Positions 1 through 4,715 of a stretch of 5,969 nucleotides of DNA are shown in pieces. Source of the stretch: Bacillota bacterium (GTDB lineage Bacteria; Bacillota; Clostridia; Christensenellales; SZUA-584); contig JAEZNC010000032.1 in the NCBI GenBank assembly GCA_023441905.1, positions 1 through 5,969 of the forward strand. Reading direction: 5' to 3'. Below the pieces are notes generated by a model, which worked only from the letters and a program-made list of their open reading frames with translations, was not told the origin of the DNA and ran no database searches. Each line of letters starts with the position of its first letter. Within the stretch, counting starts at the first letter, position 1. The position numbers were made by a program, and so were the translations under genes.

Positions 1-384
1 GGCACCATGGTGAAGCAGCTGACGCAGAACGCAACAATCAAAGAAATCGAAGAAGCGGGAATGGCTGCTTATTTTACGGATCACGATAAGGCCATTTATC
101 CGGCAAGTGCGGCGGGTGTGCCGTTCACAGCGGCCTATATACAATCCAAGGGAGATCCCATCACTGACTTGACTGAGGATTTGGCGGCGGAACAGAAAGC
201 ACGCTCCACATATGAATATTTGTTGACTCAGGCGGATGACCCGGATGTGATTGAGCCGTTAAGATTCCTGCGTGAAAGGGAGATTGTGCATTTTCAGCGT
301 TTTGGCGAATCGCTGCGGCTCGTTCAGGATTACCTTGCAAACAAAAAGAGATTCAGCATGGGCAATATGGGTAAGATGAAATAG
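1..384 (+). CDS. cotJC: CotJC-like spore coat / manganese-catalase-family protein (5' partial)
   Basis: This is the C-terminal part of a ferritin-like four-helix protein of the CotJC/manganese catalase family. The reading frame is open to base 1, where Gly-Thr precedes the Met at base 7. Family members have 'GTM/GTI..QLT' internally here, so the Met at 7 is not the start and roughly the first third of a protein of about 190 residues lies off the window. Seen in the sequence: 'YPASAAGVPFTAAYIQSKGD', then 'LAAEQKARSTYEYL', then 'LRFLREREIVHFQRF'. The Glu of 'AAEQ' and the His of 'EIVHF' are 33 residues apart, as are the distal manganese ligands Glu148 and His181 of Lactobacillus plantarum catalase, so half of the dimanganese site is present. 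CotJC proteins are incorporated in the spore coat, usually as the last gene of a cotJA-cotJB-cotJC operon; here the gene ends at a terminator. The Met- and Lys-rich tail (MGNMGKMK) is plain. Family assignment is secure. Catalase activity and coat location are inferred. Confidence 0.9.
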   Translation, partial: GTMVKQLTQNATIKEIEEAGMAAYFTDHDKAIYPASAAGVPFTAAYIQSKGDPITDLTEDLAAEQKARSTYEYLLTQADDPDVIEPLRFLREREIVHFQRFGESLRLVQDYLANKKRFSMGNMGKMK

Positions 385-396
385 ATTTTATACTTT

Positions 397-427
397 AAGG
401 GTGCAGTTCAATGCTGCATCCTTTTTT
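397..427 (+). terminator. Rho-independent terminator of the cotJC-like gene
   Basis: A 10-bp stem (397-406 with 414-423, one G.U pair) closes a 7-base loop and runs into a T tract (422-427). It lies 12 bases after the TAG stop, so it ends the operon to its left. Confidence 0.88.
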
Positions 428-505
428 ATACTGAGAACTCCGCATTTTTTTATTTCCAAAACATTCAACAAAAAAAGCCTTTTGCGTAATATAAAAAGAA
501 ACATG

Positions 506-535
506 AGACTCACGAAGAACGAAGTTGATGAGTCT
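506..535. promoter_or_regulatory. Inverted repeat in the leader of the GerQ-like gene
   Basis: AGACTCA (506-512) and TGAGTCT (529-535) are perfect 7-base inverted arms around 16 bases. The spacer contains the directly repeated hexamer ACGAAG (512-517 and 519-524). The element ends 26 bases before the ATG at 562. It may be an operator or a leader hairpin. No well-formed promoter could be assigned near it, so its role is unknown. Confidence 0.35.
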
Positions 536-561
536 AATAACTATGGGAAGGTGGTGACACA

Positions 562-999
562 ATGGTCAATAATAAAATGATGAATAGCCGGGAACGCACA
601 TACGAATACGATGGCAGCAAGAAAAACGGGAACCTCACGAGAACGCCCGGAAGGTCGGCGGACAGACCGATGGACAGACCGATGGATATACCTCCGATAG
701 ATCAATTTACGGGGGAAAGCGTGATGCCGTCAGATTCACTATTGGTTCCTCTCGTACCGGCCTCCGGCATGCAGACAGCAGCGAACATAAGCCCAAAACA
801 TTCTCAAGGGTATCTTAAAGAACATATCGGTCAAAACGTACGCGTCGAATTCCTCATCGGTTCGGAGGGCGCTTTGATTGACAGAACAGGCAGGCTCGTT
901 GAAGTGGGTGAAGACTATATCGTCCTGCAGCCGTTCGGTACGGATGATCTGCTCATGTGTGATTTGTTTTCCATCAAATTCGCAACCTTCAGCCGGTAG
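562..999 (+). CDS. GerQ-like spore coat protein candidate
   Basis: This is a 145-residue protein with two parts. Residues 1 to about 80 are low-complexity and polar, with a short Asp-Arg-Pro-Met tandem repeat ('DRPMDRPMD', residues 37-45), and are probably disordered. Residues about 83-145 form a compact beta-rich domain: 'GYLKEHIGQNVRVEFLIG', then 'TGRLVEVGEDYIVLQP', ending 'DLLMCDLFSIKFATF'. This pattern (YI/YL start, K/R-V strand, G.L.E.G.D.I.L, final ...Y..F.TF strand) resembles the C-terminal domain of Bacillus GerQ (YwdL), a coat protein cross-linked by transglutaminase, which also follows a disordered Gln/Pro-rich N-terminus. The start is fixed by GGAAGGTGGTG just upstream of the ATG. 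There is no signal peptide or membrane segment. The gene stands alone between two terminators. The similarity was judged by eye, so the GerQ relationship is moderate; a generic LSm-like or PRC-barrel-like small beta domain is the alternative. Coding status is much more certain than the name. Confidence 0.6.
   Translation: MVNNKMMNSRERTYEYDGSKKNGNLTRTPGRSADRPMDRPMDIPPIDQFTGESVMPSDSLLVPLVPASGMQTAANISPKHSQGYLKEHIGQNVRVEFLIGSEGALIDRTGRLVEVGEDYIVLQPFGTDDLLMCDLFSIKFATFSR
661..684 (+). repeat. Two exact 12-base tandem copies inside the GerQ-like gene
   Basis: GACAGACCGATG occurs twice head to tail (661-672 and 673-684), encoding Asp-Arg-Pro-Met twice. It lies in the disordered N-terminal part and is a likely slippage-prone, length-variable site. 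Confidence 0.8.
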
Positions 1000-1004
1000 C
1001 AGCG

Positions 1005-1039
1005 AAAGCCTATAACGGATAGTGTTGTAGGCTTTTTTT
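1005..1039 (+). terminator. Rho-independent terminator of the GerQ-like gene
   Basis: A 12-bp stem (1005-1016 with 1024-1035, one G.U pair) with a 7-base loop is followed by a T run ending at 1039. It starts 6 bases after the TAG stop. The T run overlaps the stop codon (1038-1040) of the convergent amidohydrolase gene. On the minus strand only three Ts follow the stem, so it would be a weak terminator for that gene. Confidence 0.88.
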
Positions 1040-2204
1040 ATACCTTGTCGGATTGATAGACGATTTGCCCGTTGATAATCGTGTAGAGGCAGTTGGTAAA
1101 GGTCTCCATGGGGTTGCCGTCAAAAATGGCGATATCCGCATCCTTTCCGGGCGCGAGGCTGCCGACCCGATCCGATACGTTGCATATCTGTGCGGCGTTG
1201 ATCGTGATGGCCTTGAGTCCTTCGTCTATTCCCAGCCCTTCTTTGGCAGCCAATCCGGCGCATAAGGGCAAATACTGTATCAGAGAGACGGGATGATCCG
1301 TGGTGATTGCCACCTTGACACCGGCATGATGCAAAACACCTGCTGTTTTAAAATCGGCATACTGAACCTCAATTTTGTTTCTGGAGGCAAGGCTCGGGCC
1401 GACAATGGCAGGAAAGCCGGATTCTTTAATAGCCGAATCAATCAGATGGCCTTCGGTGCAATGGTCAAGCGTTATATTAAGGTCAAACAGCTTGGCGATT
1501 CGGATGGCTGTTAATATGTCATATGCACGGTGAACATGGGCTTTAAGCGGTATCTCCCTGCGAAACACGGGCAGCCAACATTCTCGCCGCGGATTTTCTT
1601 CAAATGGTTCGTTATTTTCTTCAGCGGCTTTCTTTTGCTGATAATAAGCCTGTGCGTAAAACAGCTCTTCACGCAGCATGGCCCCGATGGACATGCGTGT
1701 GGACGGCATCAGATTATTGCCGCCATAGTTCTTTTTCGGGTTTTCTCCGAATGCAATCTTCATGGCAGCCGGTTCCATGACGATCATATCATCGAGCTTG
1801 CGTCCGTCTGTTTTGATGAACGCAAACTGCCCGCCCACAACATTGGAACTGCCGGGGCCGATCATAGCAGATGTAATACCCGCTTTGATGGCGTTGTGAA
1901 ATGCGGCATCCATCGGGTTGATCGCGTCGATCGCTTTGATATAAGGCGTAATCGGCATCGTCACCTCATTGCTGTCGTCACCGTCCATTCCCACCTTTTC
2001 TTCCGAAACGCCCATATGGCAGTGGGCTTCAATGAGCCCCGGCATCACCCAGCATCCTTGAGCCTCAATTTCATTTCCGTCAGCATTTCTGGATGCATCA
2101 ATCGTTTCGCTTACGTCATCAATGATTTTCCCGTTGACCAGAACACATCCGTTCTCATAGTTAATCCCGTTCATTGTGAAAATTTTACCGTTTTTTATTA
2201 GCAT
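1038..2204 (-). CDS. Metal-dependent amidohydrolase (imidazolonepropionase-like, COG1228 type)
   Basis: This is a cytoplasmic TIM-barrel hydrolase of the amidohydrolase superfamily; the substrate cannot be told from sequence. An N-terminal beta-sandwich segment (residues 1-55, 'IKNGKIF') leads into 'MPGLIEAHCHMG', where His61 and His63 form the H-x-H metal motif. Other likely ligands or active-site positions are Glu144 ('MEPAAMKIAFGENP'), His223/His225 ('KAHVHRAYD'), His248 ('TLDHCTEGH') and Asp303 ('ITTDHPV'). The C-terminal 'GSLAPGKDADIAIFDGNP' is the usual closing motif. At 388 residues it is full length for the family. A GTG at 2213 would add three residues, but the Shine-Dalgarno AAGGGAG overlaps that codon and lies 8 bases before the ATG at 2204, so 2204 is chosen. 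The gene is transcribed away from the divergent repeat-protein gene and appears monocistronic. Members of this clade are usually annotated only as amidohydrolase; dipeptidase or imidazolonepropionase activity would be a guess. Confidence 0.92.
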   Translation of the reverse strand: MLIKNGKIFTMNGINYENGCVLVNGKIIDDVSETIDASRNADGNEIEAQGCWVMPGLIEAHCHMGVSEEKVGMDGDDSNEVTMPITPYIKAIDAINPMDAAFHNAIKAGITSAMIGPGSSNVVGGQFAFIKTDGRKLDDMIVMEPAAMKIAFGENPKKNYGGNNLMPSTRMSIGAMLREELFYAQAYYQQKKAAEENNEPFEENPRRECWLPVFRREIPLKAHVHRAYDILTAIRIAKLFDLNITLDHCTEGHLIDSAIKESGFPAIVGPSLASRNKIEVQYADFKTAGVLHHAGVKVAITTDHPVSLIQYLPLCAGLAAKEGLGIDEGLKAITINAAQICNVSDRVGSLAPGKDADIAIFDGNPMETFTNCLYTIINGQIVYQSDKV

Positions 2205-2226
2205 TAAATTCACTCCCTTGAGATTA

Positions 2227-2246
2227 ATTCAAAACATTCTTTGAAT
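2227..2246. promoter_or_regulatory. Inverted repeat between divergent genes
   Basis: ATTCAAA (2227-2233) and TTTGAAT (2240-2246) are perfect 7-base arms around 6 bases. They lie in the 99-base gap between the start of the amidohydrolase gene (2204) and that of the repeat protein (2304). The position suits a shared operator or a hairpin in the amidohydrolase leader. No clear -35/-10 pair was recognised for either gene. Confidence 0.35.
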
Positions 2247-2303
2247 AGCGTACCCCTGAAAAGAAAATAATAATCTTAAGAAATGAGTAAAGGAGAAGGG
2301 ATT

Positions 2304-2468
2304 ATGAATAACAATCAGAACGACCAAAACTGCAGGAACAACCAGAATAACCGGCAGAACGACCAGCGAAACAACCAGAACAACCGGCAGAACGACCAAA
2401 GAAACAATCAGAACAATCGTCAGAACGACCAGAGAAACAACCAGAACAATCGTCAAAATGACCGTTAA
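2304..2468 (+). CDS. Small Asn/Gln/Arg-rich tandem-repeat protein
   Basis: This is a 54-residue protein of unknown function. After the ten-residue lead 'MNNNQNDQNC' it consists of four copies of the 11-residue unit RNNQNNRQNDQ (the last shortened and closed by Arg), so it is made almost entirely of Asn, Gln, Arg and Asp, with one Cys at position 10. It is predicted to be disordered, soluble and basic (two Arg to one Asp per unit), with no signal peptide or membrane helix. AGGAG at 2291-2295 sits 8 bases before the ATG at 2304, which fixes this start rather than the in-frame ATG at 2283. The repeats use different synonymous codons (AAC/AAT, CAG/CAA, CGG/CGA/CGT/AGA) while the protein stays identical, which argues that the peptide is selected. 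The setting among coat-type genes and the composition suggest a spore coat or other sporulation-related filler protein, but this is inference only. Confidence 0.72.
   Translation: MNNNQNDQNCRNNQNNRQNDQRNNQNNRQNDQRNNQNNRQNDQRNNQNNRQNDR
2334..2465 (+). repeat. 33-base coding tandem repeat, four units
   Basis: The units are 2334-2366, 2367-2399, 2400-2432 and 2433-2465 (in the last unit the final Gln codon is replaced by Arg). Each encodes RNNQNNRQNDQ. The copies differ at third codon positions and in Arg codon choice, so this is an expanded coding repeat that has since diverged silently. Confidence 0.9.
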
Positions 2469-2530
2469 AACAGCGATATTAAACGGATATTTATTGGGAT
2501 GTTGCCTTAAGTAACATCCCGCTGTTTTAA
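2465..2530. terminator. Bidirectional terminator-like double inverted repeat
   Basis: The outer arms are a perfect 11-base inverted repeat (2465-2475 and 2520-2530). The inner hairpin is 2496-2505 with 2511-2520 (10 bp, one G.U, loop CTTAA). The TAA of the repeat protein (2466-2468) and the TAA of the catalase (2527-2529) lie in opposite outer arms. TTTT follows the stem on each strand, so it probably terminates both convergent genes, although the T runs are short. Confidence 0.7.
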
Positions 2531-3198
2531 TTAGGATTCGTAAATTGCGGCGGCTGGGGATTACTCGGTGCGAAGTACTGCCCGCCGGGTGATGACAGGT
2601 CAAAATAAAGCTTTGAATCGCCCGTGACACCCCAGTCCTTCAGCGAACCGGTGTCTTTAACCCGATTGAACGCTTCGCGGAACATCGTGTTATGCGCTTC
2701 CTCACGGTTTAGCAGAAAATCAATGGTCTCACGAACGCCCTTGTCGTTAATCTGTCGATACAGATATTGATAAACCACTTTGGCACGTTCTTCTGCGGCT
2801 ATATCGGATAATATGTCTGCCGCGAGATCGCCTGTGGATTCAATATAGGCACCCGTCCAGGGATATCCCGATGCGTTGGTGAGCCCGGGAACCAAGCCTG
2901 TTTGCACATGGGCCTGTATATTGCCGATATCCGCATTGGCTGCGTCGATCGTATGCCCGTTGAGAAGATTGACGGTTTCCGCCACCATCTCCATATGGCT
3001 GAGTTCTTCGGAAGCCACGTCAAGAAACAGATCTTTGATTTGCGGGTCGTTAATGCGAAAGCTTTGAGACATATACTGCATGGCTGCCTTGAGCTCGCCG
3101 TGAGCGCCGCCGAGTTGTTCCTGCATCATCGCGGCGTAATTCGGGTTGGGCGCATCCACTTTAACAGGAAAAAGCATCTGTTTTTCGTGTTTAAACAT
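2527..3198 (-). CDS. Manganese catalase (dimanganese, ferritin-like)
   Basis: This is a non-haem catalase that disproportionates hydrogen peroxide at a dimanganese centre. It is a cytoplasmic or spore-associated protein of 223 residues with a four-helix bundle core. All five expected ligands can be seen: Glu35 ('GAHGELKAAMQYMSQSF'), Glu65 and His68 ('DVASEELSHMEM'), Glu136 ('DIAAEERAKVVYQYL') and His169 ('NREEAHNTMFREAF'). The spacings match the Glu35/Glu66/His69/Glu148/His181 pattern of the Lactobacillus plantarum enzyme. The protein is shorter than that enzyme and ends in a Pro/Asn/Gln-rich tail after residue 200, typical of the shorter clostridial and bacillar forms. GGAGG (3206-3210 on the complementary strand) lies 7 bases before the ATG. 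It is a paralogue of the CotJC-like protein at the left edge but clearly distinct in sequence. Expression during sporulation is suggested, not shown, by a CATACAAAT sequence upstream. Confidence 0.94.
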   Translation of the reverse strand: MFKHEKQMLFPVKVDAPNPNYAAMMQEQLGGAHGELKAAMQYMSQSFRINDPQIKDLFLDVASEELSHMEMVAETVNLLNGHTIDAANADIGNIQAHVQTGLVPGLTNASGYPWTGAYIESTGDLAADILSDIAAEERAKVVYQYLYRQINDKGVRETIDFLLNREEAHNTMFREAFNRVKDTGSLKDWGVTGDSKLYFDLSSPGGQYFAPSNPQPPQFTNPN

Positions 3199-3249
3199 GA
3201 GTAATCCTCCATTTTGTTTAATTCAGTTAGTATTGTCTTCAAAAAGATC

Positions 3250-3258
3250 ATTTGTATG
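3250..3258 (-). promoter_or_regulatory. Possible sporulation-sigma -10 element for the manganese catalase gene
   Basis: Read on the minus strand, CATACAAAT lies about 50 bases before the catalase ATG. It resembles the -10 of mother-cell SigE promoters (CATACAAT type). The matching -35 is poor, so this is only a candidate. A perfect 10-base palindrome, ACTGCGCAGT (3283-3292), lies just upstream of it. Confidence 0.28.
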
Positions 3259-3280
3259 CTGATTATTTTGATATTGCTAA

Positions 3281-3560
3281 AAACTGCGCAGTAAAGCGCA
3301 ATCAATCTCACACCATCACAAGATTCATACGGAAGCGGGCAAGATATATTATGAATTTTTCTATCTGTTGCCCAATGCTCTGCTCTGTGCTTATGATGAC
3401 TTTTTTTCAGTAAAGATGGTGAAAATGTTTACGTAATTCAATTGGATTGATGGTCACGCAGCTATTTTGAAAAGGAAATAGATAGCTATAAGGTGCTTGT
3501 TTAATCATTTGTATCTGTCTCGTTGATCAATTAAACCCATTTGATATGCTCGGAATAAAA
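3281..3560. other. Intergenic stretch with no recognised gene
   Basis: This is an AT-rich gap between the catalase promoter side and the selD relic. A plus-strand frame is open from 3281 to a TAA at 3434-3436 and gives a plausible but unrecognised peptide ('YYEFFYLLPNALLCAYDDFF'), without a start codon or ribosome binding site; it could be another gene relic. Two small inverted repeats follow: AGCTAT/ATAGCT (about 3461-3488) and GTTTAAT/ATTAAAC (3499-3505 and 3530-3536). No RNA gene was recognised. Confidence 0.4.
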
Positions 3561-3571
3561 AGGAGCGGGAT

Positions 3572-3800
3572 TTGAAAGGGATTGACTTAAAAGCCGGAAT
3601 GGGATGTGCGTGTAAAATCGAATCTCAGACGCTGCGTGCCGTGCTCGATACAAAATCCTCAAGTTGCCGGATAAAAATCTGCTGATGGGTTTGATACCGC
3701 CGATGATGGCAGGATTCTTTTCATGCCGATGACCGAAAAACCATATATTTTCGGGCACATTGCAGCCGCCAACGCGCTGAGCGATATATCGACAGTCTGA
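3572..3800 (+). pseudogene. selD: Degenerate selD (selenophosphate synthase) fragment
   Basis: Intact SelD makes selenophosphate from selenide and ATP and is about 340 residues long; only broken N-terminal pieces remain here. AGGAG (3561-3565) precedes a TTG at 3572. That frame gives 'DLKAGMGCACKIESQTLRAVL', which matches the E. coli SelD active-site region 'GAGCGCKISPKVLETIL' (catalytic Cys and Lys positions kept), then stops at TGA 3683-3685. A second frame continues with 'LPDKNLLMG' (from 3664). A third, from 3687, gives 'GFDTADDGRILF', then 'MPMTEKPYIFGHIAAANALSDI', matching the conserved 'DPxxFGxIAAxNAxSDI' block, and ends at TGA 3798-3800. Relative to SelD about 15 residues are missing between 'ADDGRIL' and 'FMP', and everything after 'SDI' is gone. 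Two frame changes plus two deletions make a sequencing error an unlikely sole cause. The neighbouring yqeC-yqeB-xdhC operon works with SelD, which supports the identification. It is transcribed convergently with that operon. Confidence 0.85.
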
Positions 3801-3932
3801 AACCGTCACGCGGATTGACGGCTGCATCGATGCTTTTTCACTGTCCTCGCAAACGAACATTGCAATGCGGCCATGCAGCGGATAGAAATGATCAATCGGC
3901 CTGTGACCAATGGCCATGAAACTGATCGTCGA
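3801..3932. other. Unassigned spacer after the selD relic
   Basis: There is no recognisable SelD sequence beyond 3800. Two inverted repeats are present: CCGTCA/TGACGG (3803-3808 and 3816-3821) and TGATCG-T-CGATCA (3923-3935, overlapping the xdhC stop codon). Neither is followed by a convincing T run on the minus strand, so no xdhC terminator is called. A minus-strand frame is open here but is not credited as a gene. Confidence 0.4.
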
Positions 3933-4715
3933 TCAACGCGATTTCATGTGTGCGAGTGAGCCTCCGTTTTTTACGAGCAGTATTTCGCTGATGATGCTGA
4001 GGGCCACCTCGGCGGGCTGCCCGCCGCCCAGCGCGAGCCCGATGGGGGAATAGACGGCGTCGAGCAGCTGCTGTGAAATACCCTTTTCGAGCAGATTGCC
4101 CATCATCACCTTCACCTTGTTGCGGCTGCCGATCACGCCGATATAGCGCGGCTCTTTTTGTATGAGATGATATAGCGCGATTTCGTCGCATTTGTGTCCT
4201 CGCGTCGCGATCACGACATACGTGGAATCGGGCGCAAACGCAAGCTTTTCGCATTCGTCGCCGATATCGCCGACGATCACGGCTTTGGCCTCCGGATATT
4301 GCTGAGGTGAGGCGACCTCAACTCTGTCGTCAATCGTCACCACGTCGTAGCCCAAAATGCGGGCATACTGATAAACGGCATGCCCGACATGCCCCGCGCC
4401 GACGAGCACAATCAGTGTGGGCGGGGTGTAAACCTTGATGAATATCTCCACCTGACCGCCGCATTCCATGCCGAGATCCTTTTTAAGATCGAACGAAACG
4501 GACTGGCTTAAGCCGTGGCTGATGCTTTCCTTGGCTTTTTCGATTGAGACATATTCAAGATTCCCACCGCCGACAGTCCCGCCGATGTTCCCCGTGTAAT
4601 CCACGAGCATATCCTTGCCGACCTCGGCAGGGGTGGAACCGCAGGCGGCTGTGACCGTTACGAGAGCGACTGTTTTGTTTTGTTTGATCAGTTCGGGTAT
4701 GCGTTCAATCAGCAT
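3933..4715 (-). CDS. xdhC: XdhC/CoxI-family molybdenum hydroxylase maturation protein
   Basis: XdhC proteins bind molybdenum cofactor, promote its sulfuration and deliver it to xanthine-dehydrogenase-type hydroxylases; this member sits in the selenium-dependent hydroxylase accessory cluster. The protein has 260 residues. The N-terminal XdhC/CoxI domain has 'ACGSTPAEVGKDMLVD' (about 24-39), 'GGTVGGGNLEY' (45-55) and 'LGMECGGQVEIFI' (81-93). The C-terminal Rossmann domain has 'VGAGHVGHAV' (about 105-114) followed by 'DDR', 'ATRGHKCD', 'YIGVIGSRNK' and 'SPIGLALGGGQPAEVALSI'. All are standard and length is normal. The frame extends upstream to 4799, but AAGGAG seven bases before the ATG at 4715 fixes this start, and the extension lies wholly inside yqeB. 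It overlaps the 3' end of yqeB by 7 bases, so translation is likely coupled. Last gene of the visible operon. Confidence 0.93.
   Translation of the reverse strand: MLIERIPELIKQNKTVALVTVTAACGSTPAEVGKDMLVDYTGNIGGTVGGGNLEYVSIEKAKESISHGLSQSVSFDLKKDLGMECGGQVEIFIKVYTPPTLIVLVGAGHVGHAVYQYARILGYDVVTIDDRVEVASPQQYPEAKAVIVGDIGDECEKLAFAPDSTYVVIATRGHKCDEIALYHLIQKEPRYIGVIGSRNKVKVMMGNLLEKGISQQLLDAVYSPIGLALGGGQPAEVALSIISEILLVKNGGSLAHMKSR

Noticed and set aside
1530..2201. Plus-strand frame of 223 residues
   Set aside because: It is antisense to the conserved amidohydrolase, whose metal motifs and start site are clear.
2205..2213. GTG start at 2213 for the amidohydrolase
   Set aside because: The Shine-Dalgarno sequence overlaps this codon; the ATG at 2204 has correct spacing.
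2334..2465. Regular 33-base repeats that could suggest a CRISPR array
   Set aside because: The copies are directly contiguous with no spacers, stay in one reading frame and differ mainly at synonymous positions; this is a coding tandem repeat.
2229..2630. Minus-strand frame of 133 residues with a long Val/Leu/Ile-rich stretch resembling membrane segments
   Set aside because: It is the antisense reading of the Asn/Gln repeat gene and runs into the end of the catalase gene. The hydrophobic runs are a by-product of the repeat, and no ribosome site was seen.
3523..3550. TTGATC-N16-TATGCT as a vegetative promoter for selD
   Set aside because: Both hexamers match consensus at only four positions, and the implied transcript start would fall almost on the ribosome binding site.
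3683..3685. In-frame TGA in the selD relic as a possible selenocysteine codon
   Set aside because: The SelD active-site Cys/Sec position is upstream and is Cys here. After the TGA the similarity continues in other frames, so it is a stop created by a frameshift.
3803..3821. Hairpin CCGTCA/TGACGG as the xdhC terminator
   Set aside because: The stem is only 6 bp, lies more than 100 bases after the stop and is followed on the minus strand by just three Ts.
3531..3917. Minus-strand frame of 128 residues downstream of xdhC
   Set aside because: Most of it lies antisense to the recognisable selD fragments, it has no good ribosome binding site and the peptide matches no family I know.
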